In this document: piece by piece, positions 51,746 to 59,769 of the stretch
Position numbering within the stretch: the stretch's first letter is position 1
Layout: the number at the start of each line of letters is the position of its first letter
Assembly (NCBI RefSeq): GCF_017309385.1
Contig: NZ_JAFJMJ010000001.1
Span: 806,001-870,000 of the forward strand
Reading direction: 5' to 3'
Length of the DNA stretch: 64,000 bases
Source of the DNA: Amycolatopsis sp. 195334CR
GTDB taxonomy: Bacteria; Actinomycetota; Actinomycetes; Mycobacteriales; Pseudonocardiaceae
Program-made: the position numbers and the translations under genes
Notes under the pieces: generated by a model
The model's database searches: none
What the model was told of the DNA's origin: nothing
What the model saw: only the letters and a program-made list of their open reading frames with translations

Positions 51746-52896
51746 GACCGGCCGCCGGGCACGGGCACGGGCGCGGCAGGGGCGAGGGGGCGGCGCAGCA
51801 CGATGACGTCTTCGTGCGCGATCAGATGCAGCGGCAGGCCCTGCTCGCGTTGTTTGCGGATGAAGTCGCGCTGGAAGAACGAGCCGCGGGCGACGAGGTC
51901 GGTGTCGGCGACGCGGGCCAGCAAAGCGACGCACCGCTCCACCGGCACCAGGCCGGCCGCCTGGCCGCAGGCGATGATCTGCGAGGGGAGATCAATGAGC
52001 TCGGAGTGCTCGCGCCAGGGCCGGACGGTGATCGCGATGTGCCCGCCGGGGCGCAGCACGGCCGCGCAGCCGGTCAGGATGCGGGTGAAGCCGGACAGCA
52101 GCCGGTGGTGGCCGACGTTGGCGAGGTTGCCGCGGTCCAGAGTGGAGCCGTAGCGGTGGTGGTACTTGTGGACCTTGCCGTCGTCGGAGTCGGTGGTGGC
52201 GGTGGCGACCTGTCCGTGGGTGGAGGGCCCATACGGCGGGGAGGTGACGATCAGCGCGGCCTGTCCCCGGTACTTCTCGGGCAGCAGGAACGGCAGCTGC
52301 CGGGCGTCGCCGTGGACGATCTCGCCGTCGTGGTCGTGGCCGCGGCGCCGCGCCAGGTCGAGGTTGGCTTGGCTCACCGCGATCCAGTGCCATTCGTACT
52401 CCACGCCGACCGCGCGGCGCCCGGCGTCGATCGCCTCCACCAGCGTGGTGCCCGATCCGGCCATCGGGTCGAAGACGAGGTCGCCGGGCCGGGTGTAGTG
52501 GCGGATGGCGTGCGCGGCCACGGCCGGGAGCATCTTGGCCGGGTGCGCGGTCGAGGCGGACACGTAACGGCCCTTGCGCTGGGCGGCCGGGGAGGTCTGC
52601 GCGGTCGCCCACACCGACAACGGCAACTCGCCGGCATCGGTCACACCGGGCACGGTGGCGGGCCCGGCCGGGTCGTGTCCGTCCCGGGTGCCCGGCGGCG
52701 CGGTGCCGGTGTCGAGGGCGTCGATGAGTGCCCGCGAGATCGGCACGGTCGGGTCCTCGGGCCCGTGTGCGGCCGGGCGGGACGCGCTCATGTCGGTCGA
52801 GGCTGGGAGGTGCTGTTCGGACATGCGCGTGCTGCCTTTCGCAGGTGCGGAAACGGCCGGGGAAGGCCCGCTCGGGCGGAGCGGGGGCGCCATCAC
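51742..52896 (-). CDS. DNA methyltransferase with DPMAGSGTT and TSPPYG motifs
   Basis: The upstream gene's stop overlaps GTG at 52896 (GTGA) and ATG at 52893. ATG at 52824 with GAAAGG upstream is an alternative start, since the first 24 residues are low complexity. Core motifs: YVSASTAHPAKMLPAVAAHA, LVFDPMAGSGTTLVEAIDAG (SAM loop, residues ~140-160), IVHGDARQLPF, LIVTSPPYGPS (catalytic, 216-225), RPGGHIAITVRPW and LIAHEDVIVLRRP. The order SAM loop then SPPY resembles Trm11-like and amino-MTase enzymes; the product would be N4-cytosine or N6-adenine methylation (or an unusual amino group). No restriction endonuclease gene is adjacent. Confidence 0.78.
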   Translation of the reverse strand: MMAPPLRPSGPSPAVSAPAKGSTRMSEQHLPASTDMSASRPAAHGPEDPTVPISRALIDALDTGTAPPGTRDGHDPAGPATVPGVTDAGELPLSVWATAQTSPAAQRKGRYVSASTAHPAKMLPAVAAHAIRHYTRPGDLVFDPMAGSGTTLVEAIDAGRRAVGVEYEWHWIAVSQANLDLARRRGHDHDGEIVHGDARQLPFLLPEKYRGQAALIVTSPPYGPSTHGQVATATTDSDDGKVHKYHHRYGSTLDRGNLANVGHHRLLSGFTRILTGCAAVLRPGGHIAITVRPWREHSELIDLPSQIIACGQAAGLVPVERCVALLARVADTDLVARGSFFQRDFIRKQREQGLPLHLIAHEDVIVLRRPLAPAAPVPVPGGRS

Positions 52897-53981
52897 TGGT
52901 CACCTCCAGCGCTGGGCGCGTCGCCGTGCCTGGCGGTCACCGGACCGGCCCCGGGCAGCGGCGCGCCGGGGTCGGACGGTTGCGCGAACGCGAGGACATC
53001 GCCGTGCGCGCGCAGGTGCGGCGCGGGTAGTCCGCTCACCGTCGCGCGGTGCTGGGCGCGGTCGTATTCAGCGGCCACCGCTGTGTTCGGCGCGGCCCGC
53101 AGGCGCCCTTTCTCCACCGGGGTGTGCAGGGTGACGATGTGCTGCAGATAGAGCAGGTCGGCGTGCTGGGCGGCGGCCACTATCGCACCGGTCGGGTCGG
53201 CCAGCCGCCCCCGGGTCGAGTCGCTGTGCGTGTACACGGCGAGGATTCCGCCGTGGCGCAGGCGGGCCGCTGCCAGGAGCGCGAGCCGATCCAGCGGCGC
53301 CGCCGTGGCGGCGTGGGCGGGCAGGGACACGAGAACCAGATCCGCCCGCGCGCTGCGCTCGGACTCCGGCGCTTCCGCGCGGCCGAGGACACCGGTGCGC
53401 GCCGGTGCCGAGGGCGCTGCGGCGAGGACCGCGGATGGGTCGCTCGTGTCGGTGACGAGGTCGGCCCAGAACGGTCGTGACGATGTGGCGGCGCCGTCGG
53501 CGCGGGTGTCGACGGTGAGCGTGTCGGCGGTGCGATCGAGCGCGCGCACCGCCGACCGCGCGGCAACCCTCGGCGCCTCGCCGATCCTCGTGGCCCCGTC
53601 GGCGCCCCGGGTAGTGACGGTGGTCGGCGCGGGGTCGATGTCGATCAGAACGACGTGCGCACCGGGGTCGGTGAACGCCGCCGTGATGGCCTCCACGATC
53701 GGCACCGGCCACGCCGCGTGGGCGTCGATCGGCTCGGGCCCGCACGTCCACACAGTCGCCGGAGTCGGCGCGCTCGGTGAGGTCGTCGAGCGCCGGCGCG
53801 ACGGTGCTGTCGTGCTGTCGGGGCGCGAGGTCGCTGCGGTGCCGCGGGCACCCGTTGCGGCGGTGCGAGTGCGGGCTCCCGGGTAGGGAGCGCGGTCGCC
53901 GCCGCGGCGGGCGCGCGGCGGGCGAGTCGAGTCCGCCCGGCGGCCGGGGCGGCCAGCCGGGGATTGCGGGCGTTGGGACAT
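52893..53981 (-). CDS. Degenerate methyltransferase-like paralogue, first gene of the cargo operon
   Basis: Start at ATG 53981 (SQRPQSPAGRPGRRADSTRP); 362 residues, with a disordered Arg/Pro/Ser N-terminal third. The later part has a Rossmann-like plan: VWTCGPEPIDAHAAWPVPIV, GAHVVLIDID, ARADLVLVSLPAHAATAAP (where SPPY would be expected), ARLRHGGILAVYTHSDSTRG, ADLLYLQHIVTLHTPVEKGR and HLRAHGDVLAFAQPSD. The end (LRAHGDVLAF) resembles LIAHEDVIVL of the next gene. It therefore looks like a catalytically altered partner subunit. Its stop overlaps the next start. Confidence 0.62.
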   Translation of the reverse strand: MSQRPQSPAGRPGRRADSTRPPRARRGGDRAPYPGARTRTAATGARGTAATSRPDSTTAPSRRRSTTSPSAPTPATVWTCGPEPIDAHAAWPVPIVEAITAAFTDPGAHVVLIDIDPAPTTVTTRGADGATRIGEAPRVAARSAVRALDRTADTLTVDTRADGAATSSRPFWADLVTDTSDPSAVLAAAPSAPARTGVLGRAEAPESERSARADLVLVSLPAHAATAAPLDRLALLAAARLRHGGILAVYTHSDSTRGRLADPTGAIVAAAQHADLLYLQHIVTLHTPVEKGRLRAAPNTAVAAEYDRAQHRATVSGLPAPHLRAHGDVLAFAQPSDPGAPLPGAGPVTARHGDAPSAGGDQ

Positions 53982-54077
53982 CGGGACCTCCGAGCACGAG
54001 TTGCCGGCACGTGTCCGGCGTGTGGCGCTGTCACCCCCTAACTCCGCGAAAAACGTCACTTTTGGACATGTGGTATC

Positions 54078-54097
54078 GAAAATTTTCAAACTAGTTT
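54078..54097. promoter_or_regulatory. Adjacent AT-rich palindromes GAAAATTTTC and AAACTAGTTT
   Basis: Two perfect 10-base palindromes side by side in otherwise GC-rich DNA, about 100 bases upstream of the leftward operon start at 53981. They may be an operator or the promoter core of that operon. Confidence 0.45.
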
Positions 54098-54360
54098 CAG
54101 GAGCACGCTCCGATAGTCGCCAGATAAACCAGACGCGCCGGTTCTTTTGATTTCATCTCGATTTACCGCCGCGTCCCTGACGGACCGATCGAGCGTCGAG
54201 AGCTTGAGGCGCCTTCGCGCACGCAGTGCGGCAGCCACGTTCGCCGTGCAGCTCACAGCCATATTCCCCGACCACGGGCCGGGCGATCAACCGTCGGCTC
54301 TCGCACCGGAGCCACGTCGAGCATCTCGCACTTCTCCGTACGCGCGAGGCGCTTGTGAGG

Positions 54361-54402
54361 CGGTTTTGAGGCGTCCATGAAGCGGTTTTGATGCGGTTTT
54401 GA
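54361..54402 (+). repeat. Three direct repeats CGGTTTTGA at 22- and 11-base spacing
   Basis: Copies start at about 54361, 54383 and 54394; two continue as GGCG. Spacings of 22 and 11 bases put all copies on the same face of the helix, as in iterons or activator sites. They end 60 bases before the first gene of the conjugation operon. Confidence 0.5.
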
Positions 54403-54461
54403 GGCGCCGACCATGGCTTTCTGCAGACCGCTCTGATTCCGCCTTTTCGGGAGTGGTCGAT

Positions 54462-55487
54462 ATGGATTCATCGTTACCGAAGGTCGAGCCCGAACCGGGT
54501 TCGTTCTCTGTCCGTCGCGGCCGTGGCCGGGCCGGGTATGGCGGGGTGTTCGATGCCGCCGCCAGCAGCTTCGAGTGGCTGGTGACCGGCCCGCGTCCGG
54601 TCTGTGTGGACGGTGCTGAGATCGCGGGCCTGCCCGCCCGGCCGGTGCCGCTGGACGAGCTGGGTGGGTTGCTGCTGGCCGAGGACTGCACGCAAGCCGT
54701 GCGGGACGCGGTGTGGGCCTATCTGATCACCCGGGCGCGGGCCGAGCGCGGCACCTGGACGGTGGCGTGTGTCGGGCTGGCGCTGCCGGTGCTGCTGTCG
54801 GTCGCGGCGGCGTTGACCCACCGGTTCCGCGGCGACAAGCACGACATCCACGCCGAAGTCCTGACCGGGTTCCTGCAGTGGCTGGGCGAGGTCGATCTCG
54901 ATGAGCCGGCGATCCTGGCGCGGCTTCGGTGGGCAGCTTTCCGCTGTGGCTATCTCGCGTTGCGAGAAGCTCTCGACGGCCCGCTGCTGACCGAGGAGCT
55001 GGACGAGATCGCGGCGAAAACCGCGCGTTTCCGGTCGGCACCGCCGCAGCGGCTGGGCGGGCATCCCGAGGTCCTGCTGATGGCCGCCGCCCGTGACGGG
55101 GTCATCACCACCGAGGAAGCCGCACTGATCGTGGACACCCGTTTCGGCGAGGTGCCGATCGACGCCGCCGCGGCGCCCCTCGGCCGCGGGGAGTGGGCGA
55201 TCCGCAAGGTCCGCAGCCGCGCCGAACACCGCCTCATCGACGACCTGACCGCACACCAGGACACCCCCGCGGTGACGTTGTTCCGCGCCCGCCAGGCACG
55301 GCGACTCGCCGCCACCGGGCTCCGTGGTGTCCCGGGCATCCTCGAGGTGCCCGCGACGCGCTCGAGTGCGCGCTCGGGCACCGCCACGCGCGCACCCCAC
55401 CCGCCTGCGGCCCCTCGTTCCCGCGCCTTCCGCATCGGTTCCGGCGCACTCACAGGGACCAGCCGGGAGGCCGGCTCATGCGGCTGA
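54462..55487 (+). CDS. Sigma-like or HTH protein at the head of the conjugation operon
   Basis: ATG at 54462 follows GGGAG. 341 residues: a variable start, then GVFDAAASSFEWLVTGPRPV, a helical core with DAVWAYLITRARAERGTWTV and DKHDIHAEVLTGFLQWLGEV, RLRWAAFRCGYLALREAL. A possible region-4-like helix-turn-helix follows (VLLMAAARDGVITTEEAALI, RGEWAIRKVRSRAEHRLIDD). The tail is Pro/Arg rich. The pattern recalls replication/transcription accessory proteins found upstream of actinobacterial T4SS genes; a regulatory DNA-binding role is inferred. It overlaps the pilin gene by ten bases. Confidence 0.55.
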   Translation: MDSSLPKVEPEPGSFSVRRGRGRAGYGGVFDAAASSFEWLVTGPRPVCVDGAEIAGLPARPVPLDELGGLLLAEDCTQAVRDAVWAYLITRARAERGTWTVACVGLALPVLLSVAAALTHRFRGDKHDIHAEVLTGFLQWLGEVDLDEPAILARLRWAAFRCGYLALREALDGPLLTEELDEIAAKTARFRSAPPQRLGGHPEVLLMAAARDGVITTEEAALIVDTRFGEVPIDAAAAPLGRGEWAIRKVRSRAEHRLIDDLTAHQDTPAVTLFRARQARRLAATGLRGVPGILEVPATRSSARSGTATRAPHPPAAPRSRAFRIGSGALTGTSREAGSCG

Positions 55488-55999
55488 CACCACGCCAACC
55501 CCTCCGCCATCGGCCACGCCGCGCCGCCTCCCTCCGCCCGGCAACCCCGGCCACCACCGCGCGCCCCGGCGGGGCGCCTCCACCGGCGCTGCCCGCCCCG
55601 CACACGGCAACCCGCTGCGCCGGTGACGCCCCCACGCGGGTCCGGCCCCGGCACCGTGTGCACTGCCGCCGGCTCGTGCTGCTGGTCGGGTGGCTGCTCG
55701 CCGCCGGTGTGGTGCTGACGTCCTCGGCCGCGCGCGCGGACACCATCCAGATCGTCGCGCTCGCCCAGACCATCGACGAGGTCCTGTCCAACATCCGCAA
55801 CTGGATCATGGGCATCCTCGCCGGGGTCGCCGTCGTGTTCCTCACCATCGGCGGGCTGCGCTACCTCATGGCCTCCGGTGACCCCGGCGAGATCGAGAAA
55901 GCCAAGGGCGCGTTCAAGGCCGCCGGCATCGGCTTCGGGCTCGCCGCGCTCGCCCCGCTCGTGGTCGAGATCCTCAAGGGCATCGTGGGCGGGGTGTAA
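55478..55999 (+). CDS. Type IV secretion pilin (VirB2/TrbC-like)
   Basis: ATG at 55478 with GGGAGG upstream, overlapping the previous gene. 173 residues: basic N-terminus, signal sequence LVLLVGWLLAAGVVLTSSAA ending in ARA, then the short mature pilin. This has TIDEVLSNIRNWIMGILAGV, VVFLTIGGLRYLMASGDPGE and KAAGIGFGLAALAPLVVEIL. Two hydrophobic helices with the central L-R-Y-L-M-A-S-G-D-P segment are typical of T4SS_pilin (PF18895) proteins of Gram-positive bacteria. It would form the conjugation pilus or channel subunit. First structural gene of the transfer operon. Confidence 0.82.
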   Translation: MRLTPRQPLRHRPRRAASLRPATPATTARPGGAPPPALPAPHTATRCAGDAPTRVRPRHRVHCRRLVLLVGWLLAAGVVLTSSAARADTIQIVALAQTIDEVLSNIRNWIMGILAGVAVVFLTIGGLRYLMASGDPGEIEKAKGAFKAAGIGFGLAALAPLVVEILKGIVGGV

Positions 56000-56002
56000 G
56001 CC

Positions 56003-58408
56003 ATGACCGCACAGCGCTACACACCCTCACCCCGGCCACGACACCCAGTCCGGCGCCGACCGGCGACGCCGATCGTGCGCCCCGCCCGAGCCGGCGGGTC
56101 CGTCCTCGCCGCCGACGCAAAGACTGGCTCCGGGTGCGGAGAGCGGGCCGTGACCGGTCCGCCGACCGGCCCCGTTCAGCCCCGTCGCGCACGCGGCGGC
56201 TGGGGACGCTGGCTGGCTCCGCTGCGGTGGGCACGAGCGCTCGCGGTGCTGGTGCCGATGCTGGCGGTCCTCGCCGGAATCACACTGACCGCCTCGGCCA
56301 CGGGCGACCCGGCGCCCGTGGCAGCGGCGGCGCCGCTGGCGCAACCGCCGGTGCTGCCAGTACCGCCGGTCGACGATCCCTCGTGCCCGCCCGGCTCGGT
56401 CGTGCCCGGCTGCCTGCCACCCGTCTCAGCGTCGCCCTCACCCCCGCCGTCGCCGTTGCCACCGATCACCGAGGTTCCGGCGCCGGACCCGTCGCAGTGC
56501 TTCCCCGGCTCGGTGCTGCCCGGCTGCCCGCCACCCGGCGGACCGCCGCCACCGGCATGCGAGGGGCCGAACTGCATCCCGCAACCCGTGCCTCCTGGCG
56601 GGCCGCTGCCCGGTACCCCGCCAGTGCCGGGCAGCGGCGGAGGCGATGAGTCCGAGTGCGGGATTCTCGATCCGATCGCCTGTGTCACCGACGGGATCGA
56701 GGCGTTCTTCCGTGGTCTGGTGTCCGAGGCGCTCAACCCGCTGCTGGAGTTGCTCGGCACCACGCTGCTGACCACCCCGGAACCGCAGTCGCTGCCCGCG
56801 GTCGGGCAGTTGTGGACCGAGTCGTGGCAGCTGATGGTGGCCGTCTACGCGATCCTGATCGCGATCGCCGGGATCGTGCTCATGGGCTACCAGACCCTGC
56901 AGAGCCGCTACAGCGTCAAAGAACTCGCACCCCGGATCGTGGTCGGATTCCTGGCCGGGACGCTGTCGCAGTTCGTCGCGGTCACCGGGATCCGCCTCGC
57001 CAACGCCCTCGCCGCCGCGGTGATGGGCGACGGTCTCGATCCCGCCACTGCGGGCAAGGCTATGACCGAGATGTTCACCGGCTCGATCGGCGGCGGCGAG
57101 GGCTGGCTGTTCCTCATCGCCGTGGCGCTCGTGGTGATGATCCTGGTCCTGCTCGTCACCTACGTCGTGCGGATCTTCCTGACCATCGCGCTGATCGCCG
57201 CCGCGCCGCTCGCGCTGATGTGGCACGCACTCCCGCATACCGAGGGCGTCGCCACCGCGTGGTGGAAAGGGTTCGGCGGCCTCCTGCTGATCCAGGTCGG
57301 GCAGTCACTGACCCTGGTCGTCGCGCTGCGCGTGGTCGTCACCCCCGGCGGGATCTCGCTGTTCGGGCCGACCCCATCGGGGCTGGTGTACCTGCTGCTG
57401 TGCCTGGCCCTGCTCTGGATCTTGATCAAGATCCCGGTCTGGTGCCTGTCCCCGCTGCGCGGCGGCGGACGCCGGTCGCTGCTGGGCTCGGTGGTACGCG
57501 GCATCCTCGCCTACAAGACCATGGGCCTGCTCGGCGGCGCCGGTGCCCTGGCCGGCGGCAAACGCGGCAGCCGGCGCAGTCCCCGCTCGAGTAGCCAAGC
57601 CCCTTCGGCGGATCCGCCGTCGACTCGCACGGGCCAGTTCATGATGCCGATGCGGGTTCGTCGCACACGCCCGGGGCCGCGCCGTTCTCCGCGCCTGGGC
57701 GAGCTGCCGGGCAGCGGCACCGGGGCAGGACACAAGCCCGGGCCGGGGCAGCTGTCGCTGTTCACTACCAGCGGGTCCGGCGACGAGCAGACAGTCTCGG
57801 CGAACCCGCGCGCGCTCCCTCTGGACCCGCTACCGGGTGCGCTGCCGCGTGATCAGCTTGGATTGCCGATCACCACCCGCCGAGATCCCGACCGGGTCGG
57901 GCGCCGCTCGCTTGCCGACGACCTCGCCGCACGCGGCGCCGGGATGCCACCGCCCGTGCCACAGTCCGGGTTGTTCACCGCGGACGGGCGGATCAACCGC
58001 AACGCGCGCCCGCCCGCGCACCTGCCCCGCGCGCTGATCGCCCCAGGCGCGGGCATGCTGCCGATCCACCTGCGTCCCGCACCACCGCGCACGCCTCGCC
58101 GGACGCTGGCCGACGACCTCGCCGGCCCCGCGCCGGCCAGTCCCCGGCAGATCGGGCCTGGGTTGCTCACCCCGTCCGGCCGGATCAACCGCGCGGCCCG
58201 CGCCGCCCGCCGCCGGGCGCGGGATGCCTACACCGGCAACCGGGCGCTCGCCTCCGGCCAGTACCCGCTGCCGCTCGGAGTCCGCCGCCAGCCCAAGACC
58301 CCACCTGCCAGTGGCGCGAGCGCGTCACCGACGCCGAAGCGGCGCGCCGGAACGCAACTGGCCCTGCCGTTGGACCTGCCCGCCCGCCGGGCCCCGAAGA
58401 CGAAGTGA
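56003..58408 (+). CDS. VirB6/TrbL-like conjugation channel protein
   Basis: ATG at 56003, three bases after the pilin stop. 801 residues: basic start; one helix near 75-95 (ALAVLVPMLAVLAGITLTAS); a Pro-rich extracytoplasmic spacer with paired Cys (PSCPPGSVVPGC, QCFPGSVLPGC). Then come six or so helices between ~260 and 490 (LMVAVYAILIAIAGIVLMGY, LFLIAVALVVMILVLLVTYV, YLLLCLALLWILIKIPVW) and a ~300-residue Arg/Pro-rich cytoplasmic tail. Within the tail RxxLADDLA recurs three times. This is the TrbL/VirB6 plan of actinobacterial T4SS. The tail repeats may bind partner ATPases. Confidence 0.78.
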   Translation: MTAQRYTPSPRPRHPVRRRPATPIVRPARAGGSVLAADAKTGSGCGERAVTGPPTGPVQPRRARGGWGRWLAPLRWARALAVLVPMLAVLAGITLTASATGDPAPVAAAAPLAQPPVLPVPPVDDPSCPPGSVVPGCLPPVSASPSPPPSPLPPITEVPAPDPSQCFPGSVLPGCPPPGGPPPPACEGPNCIPQPVPPGGPLPGTPPVPGSGGGDESECGILDPIACVTDGIEAFFRGLVSEALNPLLELLGTTLLTTPEPQSLPAVGQLWTESWQLMVAVYAILIAIAGIVLMGYQTLQSRYSVKELAPRIVVGFLAGTLSQFVAVTGIRLANALAAAVMGDGLDPATAGKAMTEMFTGSIGGGEGWLFLIAVALVVMILVLLVTYVVRIFLTIALIAAAPLALMWHALPHTEGVATAWWKGFGGLLLIQVGQSLTLVVALRVVVTPGGISLFGPTPSGLVYLLLCLALLWILIKIPVWCLSPLRGGGRRSLLGSVVRGILAYKTMGLLGGAGALAGGKRGSRRSPRSSSQAPSADPPSTRTGQFMMPMRVRRTRPGPRRSPRLGELPGSGTGAGHKPGPGQLSLFTTSGSGDEQTVSANPRALPLDPLPGALPRDQLGLPITTRRDPDRVGRRSLADDLAARGAGMPPPVPQSGLFTADGRINRNARPPAHLPRALIAPGAGMLPIHLRPAPPRTPRRTLADDLAGPAPASPRQIGPGLLTPSGRINRAARAARRRARDAYTGNRALASGQYPLPLGVRRQPKTPPASGASASPTPKRRAGTQLALPLDLPARRAPKTK

Positions 58409-58421
58409 GGACCGACTCGCC

Positions 58422-59765
58422 ATGACTTCTCCCGTGCGTGTGCCCGCCGATGTCGACCGCCCCGATCGGGTGCTCGGGCCGTTGACCGCCCGGCAACTCG
58501 CGATCCTCGGTGTCGCCGGCGTGCTGCTCTACGGCCTGTACTCGGTGACCCGCGCGTTCGTGCCACTGCCGGTGTTCCTCCTCGTCGCGGTGCCGGTCGG
58601 GATCACGGTCACCGTGCTGGCGCTCGGGCAGCGTGACGGGCTGCCCCTGGACCGCCTCGCGCTCGCCGCGATCCGCCAGCACCTCTCGCCGCGGCACCGG
58701 GTCGCCGCACCCGAAGGCGTGCGCGCGGCCCCGGCCTGGTTGACCGCCCAGCACGCCGACCACCCGACGCGACATCGCCGCGGACGGCACCCGGCAGCGG
58801 GGGCCGAGCCGGTATCACCGGCACCGCTGGAACTGCCCGCCACCGGTGTGGCCGACACCGGCGCGCAGGCCGGGGTCGTCGACCTCGGCGCCGACGGGCT
58901 CGCCGTCATCGCCGTCTGTTCGACGGTGAACTTCAGCCTGCGCACGCCCGGGGAGCAGGAGGCGCTCGTCGCGTCCTTCGCGCGCTACCTGCACTCCCTG
59001 ACCGCGCCGGTGCAGATCCTGGTGCGGGCCGAACGCCTCGACCTCGCACCGCAGATCGCCGAACTGCGGGCGCGCGCCGGCGGGCTGCCCCACCCCGCGT
59101 TGGAGGCCGCCGCGCGGGACCACGCGGACTACCTCGTCGAGCTCACCGCGCACGCGGACCTGCTGCGCCGCCAAGTCCTGTTGATCCTGCGCGAACCGTT
59201 GCGCACCAGCCCAGCCCCCACTGCTGTGGCTGGCGTGCTGCCGTGGCGACGCCACCGCCGACACAACGAGCCGGTGGTGGATGACGGGGTACGACAGGCG
59301 GCCGAACAGCGGCTGGTGCGCCGCCTCGGCGAAGCCATCGAACTGCTCACCCCCGCCGGGATCGTGGCCTCCCCGCTCGACGCCGCCGCCGCGACCGGCG
59401 TGCTGGCGGCGGCCTGCAACCCCGACACCTTCTTGCCGCCCTCGGCGGCGCTGGCCGGGGCGGACGAGGTCGTCACCTCCACCGCCACCTTCACCGACCT
59501 CTACGGCACCGACGACCCCGCCGAGGCCGACTTCGCAACGGCATCGCGTCCGGACCGCGCAGTGCGCACACCCGGCGCACCGTCATCCGCGCGCCGCGCT
59601 CCGGCGACACGCCCGTCCCGCACGTCGGCTCGCGGCCCCGCGCCTGCACGCCCCGAGCCGGCACGCCCTGAGCCGTCGCGCGCCGGCCGCTCGCCAGCGT
59701 CGTCGGGGCCGTGGCTGCCCGAGGACGAGGACTGGGACTACGACGACGAGATCGAAAGCAGGTAG
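58422..59765 (+). CDS. PrgI-type membrane protein of the T4SS
   Basis: ATG at 58422 with GTGAGGA upstream. 447 residues: PADVDRPDRVLGPLTARQLA, then two membrane helices (AILGVAGVLLYGLYSVTRAF, LPVFLLVAVPVGITVTVLAL), which is the PrgI signature. A ~250-residue cytoplasmic domain follows (DGLAVIAVCSTVNFSLRTPG, YLHSLTAPVQILVRAERLDL, VLAAACNPDTFLPPS). In Gram-positive systems this corresponds to the N-terminal/SCO-like domain paired with VirB4. It lies directly before virB4, 4 bases apart, and is the VirB3-like partner. Confidence 0.8.
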   Translation: MTSPVRVPADVDRPDRVLGPLTARQLAILGVAGVLLYGLYSVTRAFVPLPVFLLVAVPVGITVTVLALGQRDGLPLDRLALAAIRQHLSPRHRVAAPEGVRAAPAWLTAQHADHPTRHRRGRHPAAGAEPVSPAPLELPATGVADTGAQAGVVDLGADGLAVIAVCSTVNFSLRTPGEQEALVASFARYLHSLTAPVQILVRAERLDLAPQIAELRARAGGLPHPALEAAARDHADYLVELTAHADLLRRQVLLILREPLRTSPAPTAVAGVLPWRRHRRHNEPVVDDGVRQAAEQRLVRRLGEAIELLTPAGIVASPLDAAAATGVLAAACNPDTFLPPSAALAGADEVVTSTATFTDLYGTDDPAEADFATASRPDRAVRTPGAPSSARRAPATRPSRTSARGPAPARPEPARPEPSRAGRSPASSGPWLPEDEDWDYDDEIESR

Positions 59766-59769
59766 ACCC

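Larger units (their letters stand above)
53982..54461. promoter_or_regulatory. Divergent control region between cargo and conjugation operons
   Basis: About 480 bases with no gene. It holds AT-rich twin palindromes at 54078-54097 and helically phased direct repeats at 54361-54402. Both operons must start here, so this is the probable switch region of the element, and a candidate site for an element-encoded regulator. Confidence 0.55.
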
